Of a DNA stretch of 32,317 nucleotides, positions 21,693 through 29,480 are shown one piece after another. How positions within the stretch are numbered: position 1 is the first letter of the stretch; every line of letters begins with the position of its first letter. Location: assembly GCA_900758885.1 (NCBI GenBank), contig CAAETD010000157.1, positions 1 to 32,317 on the forward strand. The letters are read 5' to 3'. The DNA is from an uncultured Collinsella sp. Its GTDB lineage: Bacteria; Actinomycetota; Coriobacteriia; Coriobacteriales; Coriobacteriaceae. The position numbers were made by a program, and so were the translations under genes. A model generated the notes under the pieces. That model did no database searches, was not told the origin of the DNA, and saw nothing but the letters and a program-made list of their open reading frames with translations.

Positions 21693-22694
21693 CTACTCGA
21701 CCGTTACAGTGATGTTCTCCTGATGCGCGCGGATGACGTTCCAGCTAAAGTGCTCGACCAGCTGCTCGGCAGAGCGCGGTGTGGCGTCCGGCGCGATGCC
21801 TGTTTGCCCGGCGAGCCAGCCCAGCAGTGCCTCGGGCGCGCCAAAGCGGGCGCGGAGCTCGCCCAGGTCCAAGTCGCGGTCGCGCTTGGAAAGGCGGCGG
21901 CCGTCCGGTGACATGAGCAGCGGGATGTGCGCGTAGTGCGGCGTGGGAAGTCCTAGCAGATGCTGCAGGTAGATTTGGCGGGGCGTGGAGCCCAGCAGAT
22001 CGCATCCGCGCACGACCTCGGTGACGCCCATGGCAGCGTCGTCGACCACCACGGCTAGCTGGTAGGCAAAAACGCCGTCGCTGCGGCGCACCAAAAAGTC
22101 GCCGCACTCGGTGGCGAGTGCCTCGCATTGGGCTCCGTACGTGCGGTCAACGAATTCGATCACGTCGCCGGCGAGGTCGTCGACGGCGGGCACGCGCAGG
22201 CGCGTGGCGGGAGCGCGCAGGGCACTGCGGCGGGCAACCTCCTCGGCAGAAAGGCCTCGGCAGGCGCCGCGGTAGATGGGCGTGCCGTCGCTGGTATGCG
22301 GCGCGCTCGCGGCGTGGAGCTCGGCACGCGTGCAAAAGCAGGGATAGGTGAGGCCGGCACCCTGCAGCTGGTGCAGGGCGTCCTCGTACAGATCAAGGCG
22401 ATCGTGCTGGTAGTAGGGGCCTTCGTCCCACTCGAGCCCCAGCCAAGCTAGGTCGTCAATCAATTGGGCGGCAAGTTCCGGGCGCTTGCAGCGATCGTCC
22501 AGGTCCTCGATGCGCAACACGATGCTGCCGCCCTGGCTGCGGGCCGAAAGCCACGCACACAGGCAACTGAACACGTTGCCCAGGTGCATGCGGCCCGAGG
22601 GCGACGGGGCAAAGCGGCCCACGACGGGGGTGGGCGCTGCCGTTGCTGGTGCGTCCGCGGCGTGTGTTGCTATGTTGCATGCGTTGATATCCAT
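21693..22694 (-). CDS. gluQ: Glutamyl-Q tRNA(Asp) synthetase
   Basis: The 333-residue product is a truncated glutamyl-tRNA synthetase paralogue that attaches glutamate to queuosine at the wobble base of tRNA-Asp. It has the class I signature RFAPSPSGRMHLGN, RIEDLDDRCKR, the zinc-ligand arrangement CFCTRAEL with a downstream YRGACRG, the VVRGCDLLGSTPRQIYL segment, and a KMSKS-like LSKRDRDLDLGELRARFG. There is no anticodon-binding domain, as expected. ATG at 22694 follows a weak ribosome site; the frame stays open to 22886, but the upstream part is repetitive and unlike the family. A run of nine G residues (22722-22730) lies 28 bases upstream. Confidence 0.92.
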   Translation of the reverse strand: MDINACNIATHAADAPATAAPTPVVGRFAPSPSGRMHLGNVFSCLCAWLSARSQGGSIVLRIEDLDDRCKRPELAAQLIDDLAWLGLEWDEGPYYQHDRLDLYEDALHQLQGAGLTYPCFCTRAELHAASAPHTSDGTPIYRGACRGLSAEEVARRSALRAPATRLRVPAVDDLAGDVIEFVDRTYGAQCEALATECGDFLVRRSDGVFAYQLAVVVDDAAMGVTEVVRGCDLLGSTPRQIYLQHLLGLPTPHYAHIPLLMSPDGRRLSKRDRDLDLGELRARFGAPEALLGWLAGQTGIAPDATPRSAEQLVEHFSWNVIRAHQENITVTVE

Positions 22695-22832
22695 GCGGAC
22701 GAGTATAGCGCGGGGTGAGGTGGGGGGGGGCGTCGTCGATGCTCGCGAGTTGCCGAGGCCACGCGTTGCGCGTGCCGGACCACCGGCTCGACAGCTCGAT
22801 CGCCGCCCGCCAGCCCAACCCCTCAAACGACA

Positions 22833-22868
22833 GAAACCCCGGCAGCTCTTCGCAACTGCCGGGGTTTC
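22833..22868. terminator. Orphan terminator-like hairpin
   Basis: GAAACCCCGGCAG (22833-22845) pairs perfectly with CTGCCGGGGTTTC (22856-22868) around a 10-base loop. It follows no gene: gluQ is transcribed away from it and DUF2207 starts 336 bases on. It may be a remnant of a deleted gene or the end of a small unannotated transcript. Confidence 0.55.
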
Positions 22869-23040
22869 CGCGGAAAAGGGGGACATGATCCTCGAGCGAA
22901 CGGCAAAGGGGCAAACCGTTTTCGCTCAACTGCTTTATGCCCCTCGGCTGGCGGCTCAATCAGCGCGTGCCGCGCCCACACAAAGCCGCTACACCTGTGA
23001 CGGAGCTATGAAGTGGTATCTATTGCTGGCGCAGGCCATG

Positions 23041-23091
23041 CCAAGGAGTGTCCCAGATTGCCGGCAGATAAGGAACGTCCCTAGGTGCCGG
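23041..23091. repeat. Dispersed GGGGAC-type repeat, copy E (opposite orientation to copy D)
   Basis: Read on the minus strand it gives CCGGCACCTAGGGACGTTCC, then CTGCCGGCA and GGGACACTCCTT, matching copy D at 14383-14432 along its whole length with about seven differences. It lies 114 bases before the DUF2207 start. Confidence 0.75.
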
Positions 23092-23204
23092 TCGCGGGCG
23101 TGACTTTCGTCCCGTTTGATACTCCGCTGGCCTAGATGTTCGTCATGTGCGCCCGTAAACGTGGGACAATGGCGTTACTGGTATCACAGACAAAGGATGT
23201 GCCC

Positions 23205-25148
23205 ATGAACGACCCCGTTGCCAAAACCTGTCGGCAGCGCCGCCTGTTTGCGCGATTTGCTTCCGTCTGCGCACTCGTCGCGCTTGCATTGCTGCTACTG
23301 CCCGCCGCCGCGCACGCCGACGGTTATTCCATGACCCAAACCTATATCAGTGCCACGGTTGAGGCCGATGGATCGCTGACCGTTGTCGAGGGACGCCAGT
23401 TTGATTTCGACGACGACATCAACGGCGTGTTTTGGGAGATCAATACGGGTACCAACCAGCAGGGCGGCACGGCGGGCGTCGATGTGCTGAATGTCGAGGA
23501 AGAGGACACCGCGTTTAACAAAGTCGATAGCGCGAACAAGGGCGACTCTGGCGTCTATACGGTCGAGCAGACCGGTGACGGCGTAAGGATTAAGGTGTTC
23601 AGCCCTCATGAGAGCGGCGACAGCGCGATCTATTACGTGAGCTACACCATGACCGGTGCGGTCATGAACTGGGCAGATACCGCCGAGCTCTACTGGAAGT
23701 TCGTGGGCGACGGCTGGTCTGCGGATTCCGACGATGTCGAGATGGAAGTGCGCTTCGCAAATGCCGCTGCCGGGACGGCGGCCGTCAAGGGCGATAATTT
23801 CCGCGCATGGGGCCACGGCCCGCTGACGGGCGATGTATCGCTCGATGCGGACGAACCCATGGTCACCTATACCATTCCCTGCGTGCATCAGGGCGAATTC
23901 GCCGAGGCGCGCATCGCCTTCCCCAGCGACTGGGTGCCGCAGCTTGCCGCCTCGGGCGAAGAGCGCATGTCAACGATCCTGAGCGAAGAGAAGGAATGGG
24001 CCGACGAAGCTAACACCCGCCGCGCTCACGCTCGCATGATTGCCAATGCACTTGCCGTGCTAAGTGTTGTCGCGGCGGTGGCCTTTACCGGCACAATCGT
24101 TGTGCTCAAGCGGCGCCGCCGCAAGCCCAAGCCGCTTTTCCAGGACGAATATTTCCGCGATGTGCCCTCGGCCGACCATCCCGCCGTGCTTTCGGCCCTC
24201 ATGAGCTGGAACGAGGTGCCCGATCAGGCATATATCGCCACGCTCATGAAGCTCACTGACGATCGTGTGATCAAGCTGGAGCAGGCGACCGTGACCAAGG
24301 CCAAGAAGGGTCTGTTGGGGCGCGAAAAAGAAGAGCAGACGTATCGCGTGACGGTGAGTGATGCGGGCTGGAAGTCGGCCAAAGGCATTGATCGCATGGT
24401 ACTCAAGGTCTTCTTTGCCGGTGCTAAGCCCGACGAGAACGGCGACCGCTCGCGCACGTTCGACGAGCTGCAGCACTACGTCAAGCAGCATGCTACACCC
24501 GTGGGCGACAAGCTCGAGGACTATCAGAACACCGTTAAGGGCAAGCTGGCCGATAGCGAGTACGTTGCCTCGGACGGCATTGTTGCAATGGTGTTTTGCC
24601 TGGTTCTTGGTATCCTGATTGCCTTTGTTCCCGTGGGATCCATCTTCTTTACCGATGGCGCACAGGCGAACATTACCGCCGCGGTTATCTCGGTGCCGAT
24701 TGTGCTGGTGGGCATTGGCGTGGGCCTTACGTTCCGCCGCTTTACGCCGGAGGGCGCCGAGGTGGCGGCTCGCTGCAAGGCGCTCAAGCATTGGCTCGAG
24801 GATTTCACACGCCTAAAGGAAGCCGTCCCGGGCGATCTGGTGCTGTGGAACAAGCTGCTGGTGATGGGCGTTGCCCTGGGCGTTTCGAAAGAAGTGCTGC
24901 GACAGCTGGCCGAGGCCGTGCCGCCCGAGGTGCGTGAGGCCGACGGCTTCTACGACAATTATCCCTGCTACTGGTGGTACTACCATCATTACGGTATCGA
25001 GTCTCCGCTCGATTCGTTCGATGACGTGTATCACGAGAGCATCCGTGAGCTGGCGTCGAGCTCCGACAGCTCGGGCGGCGGCGGAGGCGGCGGCTTCTCT
25101 GGCGGCGGAGGCGGCGGCGTCGGCGGAGGCGGCGGCGGAACGTTCTAG
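23205..25148 (+). CDS. DUF2207-domain membrane protein with glycine-rich tail
   Basis: The 647-residue product begins with a signal peptide (ALVALALLLLPAAAHA, likely cleaved before Asp 39). An extracellular beta-rich domain follows, with TVEADGSLTVVEGRQFDF and VFWEINTG as in DUF2207, up to about residue 275. A membrane segment (about 278-300) followed by KRRRRK leads to a cytosolic region with SWNEVPDQAYIATLMKLTDD. Two more membrane segments (about 455-482 and 486-510) and a second cytosolic part come next. The last 25 residues are Gly/Ser repeats. Such proteins are widespread in Gram-positive bacteria and of unknown function. ATG at 23205 is chosen for AAAGGATG upstream and a normal signal peptide. 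It has its own terminator and no operon partner. Confidence 0.9.
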   Translation: MNDPVAKTCRQRRLFARFASVCALVALALLLLPAAAHADGYSMTQTYISATVEADGSLTVVEGRQFDFDDDINGVFWEINTGTNQQGGTAGVDVLNVEEEDTAFNKVDSANKGDSGVYTVEQTGDGVRIKVFSPHESGDSAIYYVSYTMTGAVMNWADTAELYWKFVGDGWSADSDDVEMEVRFANAAAGTAAVKGDNFRAWGHGPLTGDVSLDADEPMVTYTIPCVHQGEFAEARIAFPSDWVPQLAASGEERMSTILSEEKEWADEANTRRAHARMIANALAVLSVVAAVAFTGTIVVLKRRRRKPKPLFQDEYFRDVPSADHPAVLSALMSWNEVPDQAYIATLMKLTDDRVIKLEQATVTKAKKGLLGREKEEQTYRVTVSDAGWKSAKGIDRMVLKVFFAGAKPDENGDRSRTFDELQHYVKQHATPVGDKLEDYQNTVKGKLADSEYVASDGIVAMVFCLVLGILIAFVPVGSIFFTDGAQANITAAVISVPIVLVGIGVGLTFRRFTPEGAEVAARCKALKHWLEDFTRLKEAVPGDLVLWNKLLVMGVALGVSKEVLRQLAEAVPPEVREADGFYDNYPCYWWYYHHYGIESPLDSFDDVYHESIRELASSSDSSGGGGGGGFSGGGGGGVGGGGGGTF

Positions 25149-25163
25149 CGCGCTCTGATTTTT

Positions 25164-25209
25164 GGGATGGATCTTCTCTGGCGACTGCCGACGGATCCAT
25201 CCCATTTTT
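25164..25209 (+). terminator. Rho-independent terminator after the DUF2207 gene
   Basis: GGGATGGATC (25164-25173) pairs with GATCCATCCC (25194-25203) and is followed by A and five T residues. Confidence 0.88.
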
Positions 25210-25225
25210 ATGCGCTACCTACGAA

Positions 25226-25272
25226 GGCTGTCCCCAACGACTAATCACTGGGAACATCCCTAAATGACTAGG
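25226..25272. repeat. Dispersed GGGGAC-type repeat, copy C
   Basis: Read on the minus strand it starts CTAGTCATTTAGGGATGTTC and continues through CCCAGTGATTAGTC to GGGGACAGCC. The first 33 bases align without gaps to copy B (7614-7646). It sits between the DUF2207 terminator and the end of the convergent GNAT gene, 14 bases from that stop. Confidence 0.75.
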
Positions 25273-25286
25273 TATGGCTGCTGGGT

Positions 25287-25928
25287 TTAGGCTGTTAGAT
25301 CGAGTTCGTAGAGGAAGCTTTCGCGCGGCATGTCGTGACGGCGCTCTTCGCGGTTGGCGTGGTGCGTGGCCGTGCGCTTAAAGCCGTGCAGTTCGTAGAA
25401 CTGCCACGAGCAGTTGGAGTCGGTGTACAGGTGCGCCCTCGTCGCTCCAAGCGAGGACAGGTGCGAGACTGCGGCATCGAGCAGAACCGTGCCAACGCCC
25501 AGGCCATGGACATCGCGATCCACGGCAAGCAGCGTGACCTCGTTGTCGTGCGGCAACGGGCTGCTCTCGAGCAGGCGGTTGTTGGTTCGGATGGTTGCGC
25601 GCACAAACGAGAGATACTCGGCGCACGCATCGGGCTCTAGCTCACGCATCTGCGATAGCAGCGCGCGTTCGGTATCCATCCAATGCTCGTTGATAGTGAC
25701 GCCGGGGTTCTGTCCTGCGCGTGCAAGTGCAATACCGCGCGCCTCGCCGTCAATCACCGCAACCTGTGAAAACGTCGACGACGAAAGGCAGTAGGCGAGG
25801 TCGCACGCGGCCTCAAGGCGGTTGTACTCATCGTTATCCGAATTGTTATGCCAAAGCTGCTGCAGAATCAGCGCGATGGCGTCGAAGTCTTCGGTATCAA
25901 ACGGTCGGTAGAGAACCCGCGAGACCAT
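25287..25928 (-). CDS. GNAT-family N-acetyltransferase
   Basis: The 213-residue product has the GNAT acetyl-CoA site VHGLGVGTVLLDAAVSHL (a Gln/Arg-x-x-Gly-x-Gly/Ala variant), followed by LGATRAHLYTDSNCSWQFYELHGFKR, the usual last strands and helix of the fold. The N-terminal half is longer than in minimal family members. The substrate is unknown. ATG at 25928 follows AAAGAGG. It is monocistronic and divergent from purH. Confidence 0.88.
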   Translation of the reverse strand: MVSRVLYRPFDTEDFDAIALILQQLWHNNSDNDEYNRLEAACDLAYCLSSSTFSQVAVIDGEARGIALARAGQNPGVTINEHWMDTERALLSQMRELEPDACAEYLSFVRATIRTNNRLLESSPLPHDNEVTLLAVDRDVHGLGVGTVLLDAAVSHLSSLGATRAHLYTDSNCSWQFYELHGFKRTATHHANREERRHDMPRESFLYELDLTA

Positions 25929-26205
25929 GGTGCCTCTTTCTTTTGCGGATGCATATCGAGCACAGTTCTACCACGCCATTGGCATCTAATTATGGTGCCC
26001 CTGTGTTCCATGAACTCACCGTGCCCGGTGCCATGCCCATCCCCTCCGCTCGCAAACTTTTTCTGCACAGCCGCGCGTTGCGGGGTGCATCGTCGCGCTC
26101 GATGCGCTACATTAAATCAGTATTTTCAATGCCGCTGCGCGAGCGCTGCAGATCGACGTATCACCGACTCACAGAGCACGGCGGCGTACCAGACAGGAGG
26201 ACTGC

Positions 26206-27813
26206 ATGGGATCTGATGTGAAGATCGCACGCGCGTTGATCTCGGTTACCGATAAGACGGGCGTCGTCGATTTCGCACGGACGCTGGTTGACGACTTTGG
26301 CGTCGAGATCATCTCTACGGGCGGCACGGCTCGTGCCATCGAGGACGCGGGCGTTCCCGTAACCCCCATCGAGGAGTTCACGGGCTATCCCGAGATGATG
26401 GACGGCCGCGTCAAGACGCTGCATCCCAAGGTTCACGGCGCGCTGCTTGCCCGTCGCGATTCCGAGCAGCACATGCAGGAGGCGGCTCAGCACGGCATCA
26501 AGCTGATCGATCTGGTCGTCGTCAACCTGTACGAGTTCGAGAAGACCGTCGCCAACCCCGAAGTCACCTTCGCGGATGCCATCGAGCACATCGACATCGG
26601 TGGCCCCTCCATGCTGCGCTCTGCCGCTAAGAACGCCGCGAGCGTTACCGTCATTTCCGACCCGGCCGACTACGACGCCGTCCTGGCCGAGATGCACGAG
26701 ACCGGTGGCTGCACCACGCTTTCCACCCGTCGTCGCCTGCAGGTGAAGGTCTACCAGACCACCGCCGCCTACGACACGGCTATCTCCCGTTGGCTTGCCG
26801 CCCAGGCAAGCGACGTGGCGGACACCTCTGCCAAGCTCGAGATTTCGCTGGAGAAGGTCGACGACCTGCGCTATGGCGAGAACCCGCAGCAGAAGGCTAC
26901 GGTCTACCGCTTTGCCGAGGGCTGCGAGAACACCGCGAGCTCGCAGTTCCCGCTCGTGGGCTCCGAGCAGATCCAGGGCAAGCCGCTCAGCTACAACAAC
27001 TATCTGGATGCCGATGCCGCTTGGAACCTGGTCCGCGAGTTCGACGAGCCGGCCTGCGTGATCCTCAAGCACCAGAACCCCTGCGGTTCCGCCGTTGCCG
27101 AGGACATCACGGCTGCCTACGACCGCGCCTTCGCCTGCGATCCCAAGAGCGCCTTTGGCGGCATCATCGCCTGCAACCGCGAGGTTCCCTATGAGCTGGT
27201 CGAGCACTTTGCCGATCAGAACAAGCAGTTCGTCGAGGTTATCATCGCCCCGAGCTACACTGCCGAGGCGCTCGAGCGCATGGCCAAGCGCCCCAACCTG
27301 CGCGTGCTGGCCACCGGCGGCGTGGACCACGGCGCTCAGGTGGAGCTGCGCTCCATCGACGGCGGCATGCTGGTGCAGGAGGTCGACCACGTGACCGAGG
27401 ATCCCGCGACTTTTACGTTCCCCACCGACCGCAAGCCCACCGACGCCGAGATGGCCGAGCTCGAGTTTGCCTGGAAGGTCTGCAAGGGCGTTAAGTCCAA
27501 CGCCATCCTGGTCTCCAAGGGCAAGGCCGGCATTGGCATGGGTCCGGGTCAGCCCAACCGCGTTGACTCTGCGCTGCTTGCCTGCGAGCGCGCCGAGGAC
27601 TTCTGCGAGCGCGAGGGCGTGGAGAAGGGCGGCTTTGCCTGTGCAAGCGACGCGTTCTTCCCGTTCCGCGACAATGTCGACGTGCTTGCTGCACACGGCG
27701 TGACCTGCATCATCCAGCCCGGCGGCTCCAAGCGCGACGACGAGAGCATCCAGGCTTGCAACGAGCATGGCATTGCGATGGTCTTCACGGGTGCCAGGCA
27801 TTTCCGTCACTAA
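26206..27813 (+). CDS. purH: Bifunctional AICAR transformylase / IMP cyclohydrolase
   Basis: Carries out the last two steps of IMP synthesis. The 535-residue product has the N-terminal cyclohydrolase domain (SVTDKTGVVDFA, STGGTARAIEDAG, GRVKTLHPKVHGALLARRD, IDIGGPSMLRSAAKN) and the C-terminal transformylase domain (LRYGENPQQKA, GKPLSYNNYLD, ILKHQNPCGSA, SAFGGIIA, GIGMGPGQPNRVDS, SDAFFPFRDNVD). The catalytic Lys-His pair is in KHQNPCG. ATG at 26206 has GGAGGACTGC upstream. Its substrate AICAR is also the by-product of HisF, linking it to the his operon of this window. It stands alone, with a strong terminator downstream. No riboswitch could be recognised in the 277-base gap before it. Confidence 0.97.
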   Translation: MGSDVKIARALISVTDKTGVVDFARTLVDDFGVEIISTGGTARAIEDAGVPVTPIEEFTGYPEMMDGRVKTLHPKVHGALLARRDSEQHMQEAAQHGIKLIDLVVVNLYEFEKTVANPEVTFADAIEHIDIGGPSMLRSAAKNAASVTVISDPADYDAVLAEMHETGGCTTLSTRRRLQVKVYQTTAAYDTAISRWLAAQASDVADTSAKLEISLEKVDDLRYGENPQQKATVYRFAEGCENTASSQFPLVGSEQIQGKPLSYNNYLDADAAWNLVREFDEPACVILKHQNPCGSAVAEDITAAYDRAFACDPKSAFGGIIACNREVPYELVEHFADQNKQFVEVIIAPSYTAEALERMAKRPNLRVLATGGVDHGAQVELRSIDGGMLVQEVDHVTEDPATFTFPTDRKPTDAEMAELEFAWKVCKGVKSNAILVSKGKAGIGMGPGQPNRVDSALLACERAEDFCEREGVEKGGFACASDAFFPFRDNVDVLAAHGVTCIIQPGGSKRDDESIQACNEHGIAMVFTGARHFRH

Positions 27814-27843
27814 GTTCCGCCCTGGGACAAAATAATCTCCGCA

Positions 27844-27878
27844 AAAGACGGCTGCTCCGTTTGGAGGGCCGTCTTTTT
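27844..27878 (+). terminator. Rho-independent terminator after purH
   Basis: AAAGACGGC (27844-27852) pairs with GCCGTCTTT (27868-27876) and runs into a TTTTT tract. Confidence 0.9.
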
Positions 27879-27918
27879 GGTATAAGAGGACGGAATGACT
27901 AACACGAAAGGTACAACC

Positions 27919-28626
27919 ATGCCCCAGATTGATGATGCCGAGCTGTTTGGCAATGCCGAGGATCAGCGTGCGTACGAGGACTTTTGCGCTAATCAGGAAG
28001 CGGTCGAGAAGTTTACCCTCGACAAGCCCGCGCTTATCTGCCGCTGGCGCATGTCCAACAAAAAGGTGCCCATGCTCAACCGTCACATTCGCGCGCTGTC
28101 CGAGCGCCTGGTGCAGGGCGAGCCGCTTACCCATAACATGCTCAGCTGGGCCAAGCAGCACGTTGAGTGGTCGCTTGCCGAGGGCGATTACACCGCACGC
28201 GACGGCGTACTCATGTTGGTGATCGACATCAACGGCAACGCCGCCATGACGGTGGGGGAGTATGAGCCGCTCGCCGATACGTCGGCCAAGGCGCTGCGTG
28301 CCCGTTCCGCCGAGGCCCGCTCCGAGGCCGACGAGACCGGCGTGGCGCCCGAGTTGCTCGCCGCCGTCAACAACGGCGAGCTTGCCTTTGTGGCGCCGGC
28401 GGACGAGTGCCTGTGCGGCACGGCGACGCTCATCGAGCAGCTGGCCCAGACCAAGGGCATCCCGGTCACGCGCGTAGATATTCCTGCACAGCTCAAGGGC
28501 GCCTTGTTCCTAGTGAGCGACGAGCATGGTGTGGTCCCCGCAACCGAGACGGACGCCGCCGAGGCCGATGCCGCCACGGTCGCCTTCTTCGCCGACGGCT
28601 ACGAAAAGCTCCGTGCCCGCCGCTAA
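27919..28626 (+). CDS. Conserved-looking hypothetical protein, unrecognised
   Basis: The 235-residue product is soluble, with no signal peptide or membrane segment. The first half (CRWRMSNKKVPMLNRHIRAL, TARDGVLMLVIDINGNAAMT) alternates helix and strand; a middle stretch (about residues 120-160) is Ala/Glu-rich; the last part has ADECLCGTATLIEQLAQTKG and a polar C terminus. I cannot place it in a family. ATG at 27919 is chosen over 27895 because GAAAGG lies just upstream. It follows the purH terminator and is followed by two inverted repeats, so it is probably transcribed alone. Confidence 0.72.
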   Translation: MPQIDDAELFGNAEDQRAYEDFCANQEAVEKFTLDKPALICRWRMSNKKVPMLNRHIRALSERLVQGEPLTHNMLSWAKQHVEWSLAEGDYTARDGVLMLVIDINGNAAMTVGEYEPLADTSAKALRARSAEARSEADETGVAPELLAAVNNGELAFVAPADECLCGTATLIEQLAQTKGIPVTRVDIPAQLKGALFLVSDEHGVVPATETDAAEADAATVAFFADGYEKLRARR

Positions 28627-28640
28627 ATGATGTTTCTGGG

Positions 28641-28670
28641 ACGGGGATTAAAAACTCATTTAATCCCCGT
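28641..28670. repeat. Perfect 12-bp inverted repeat downstream of the hypothetical gene
   Basis: ACGGGGATTAAA (28641-28652) and TTTAATCCCCGT (28659-28670) pair perfectly around the loop AACTCA. No T-run follows, so it is not a classical terminator. Confidence 0.7.
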
Positions 28671-28676
28671 GCTCGT

Positions 28677-28708
28677 CGCGAGCGAGGGGCAAGCCCCTGC
28701 CGCTCGCG
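28677..28708. repeat. Second inverted repeat, nested
   Basis: CGCGAGCG (28677-28684) pairs with CGCTCGCG (28701-28708), and inside it AGGGGC (28685-28690) pairs with GCCCCT (28693-28698); GC at 28699-28700 is a bulge. It follows the previous repeat by six bases and precedes the second two-component system. Confidence 0.7.
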
Positions 28709-28799
28709 AACAGTTCTGTCACCTTGGTGCCGCGCGAGGCGCGTACCTGCGGCTCCGCGGTCATAATGGGGCAAGACAACCAAGAGGGGAGCGGAATCC

Positions 28800-29471
28800 A
28801 TGGCGCTAATCTATATCGTTGAGGACGACGAGCCCATTCGTCGCGAGCTTGCCGATATCCTTGCCCGTGCGGGTTTTGGGGTCGAGGCGTGCGAATCATT
28901 CGAGCACGTCTCGCGCGATATTCTTGCCGCCGCGCCCGACCTGGTGCTGCTCGACCTCACGCTTCCCGTCAAGGACGGCCAGCATATCTGCCACGAGGTT
29001 CGCCGCGAATCCGAGGTTCCCATCATCGTCCTCACGTCGCGCACGACCGAGATCGACGAGGTCATGGCCATGACGCTCGGCGCGGACGACTTTGTTCCCA
29101 AGCCCTACAGCGCCCGTGTGCTCGTGGCGCGCATCAACGCGCTGCTGCGTCGCACCGCGGCGTCAGGCGAGCGCAACACACTTGTCCACAAGGGGCTGGA
29201 GCTTGACCTCGCCCGCTCCATGGTCACCAACACGCAAACCGGCACTAGCACCGAGCTCACCAAAAACGAGCTGCGTATCCTCTCGCTGCTCTTGGGTCGC
29301 GCGGGCAAGATCGTTTCGCGCTCGGCCATCATGCAGGACCTGTGGGACTCCGACGCCTTCGTAGACGACAATACGCTCACCGTCAACATCAACCGCCTGC
29401 GCACCACGCTCGAAAAAATCGGCATCAAGGGGTATTTGACCACGCATCGCGGCCAAGGCTATTCGGTCTAG
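28800..29471 (+). CDS. OmpR-family response regulator (Bce/Gra-like)
   Basis: The 223-residue product has a receiver domain (YIVEDDEPIRREL, Asp 52 in VLLDLTLP, LTSR, Lys 101 in VPKPY) and a winged-helix domain (LTKNELRILSLLL, VDDNTLTVNINRLRTTLEK, GYLTTHRGQGYSV). The compact linker and the pairing with a short-input kinase fit the BceR/GraR group that answers peptide antibiotics in Gram-positive bacteria. ATG at 28800 follows GAGGGGAGCGGAATCC. The kinase gene starts nine bases after its stop. Confidence 0.92.
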   Translation: MALIYIVEDDEPIRRELADILARAGFGVEACESFEHVSRDILAAAPDLVLLDLTLPVKDGQHICHEVRRESEVPIIVLTSRTTEIDEVMAMTLGADDFVPKPYSARVLVARINALLRRTAASGERNTLVHKGLELDLARSMVTNTQTGTSTELTKNELRILSLLLGRAGKIVSRSAIMQDLWDSDAFVDDNTLTVNINRLRTTLEKIGIKGYLTTHRGQGYSV

Positions 29472-29480
29472 GGGCCGGCT

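Larger units (their letters stand above)
22695..23204. other. Intergenic region with orphan hairpins and a repeat copy
   Basis: This 510-base gap separates divergent gluQ and the DUF2207 gene. It holds the gluQ leader with a nine-G run, an orphan terminator-like hairpin at 22833-22868, a second inverted repeat at 22894-22927 (GAGCGAACGG against CCGTTTTCGCTC, two-base bulge), and the repeat copy at 23041-23091. No coding frame in it looks real. Confidence 0.6.

Noticed and set aside
22456..22959. Minus-strand frame across the gluQ start and the gap upstream
   Set aside because: Overlaps the gluQ coding region in another frame and shows no domain; the part in the gap includes the hairpin DNA.
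25073..25148. GGC-rich repeats at the end of the DUF2207 gene as a possible tandem repeat or CRISPR-like array
   Set aside because: They are simply glycine codons of the protein tail; no regular unit or spacers exist.
25929..26205. Possible purine or ZTP riboswitch before purH
   Set aside because: I could not find the conserved core or pairing of known purine, PRPP or ZTP riboswitches by eye; only a normal ribosome site is visible.
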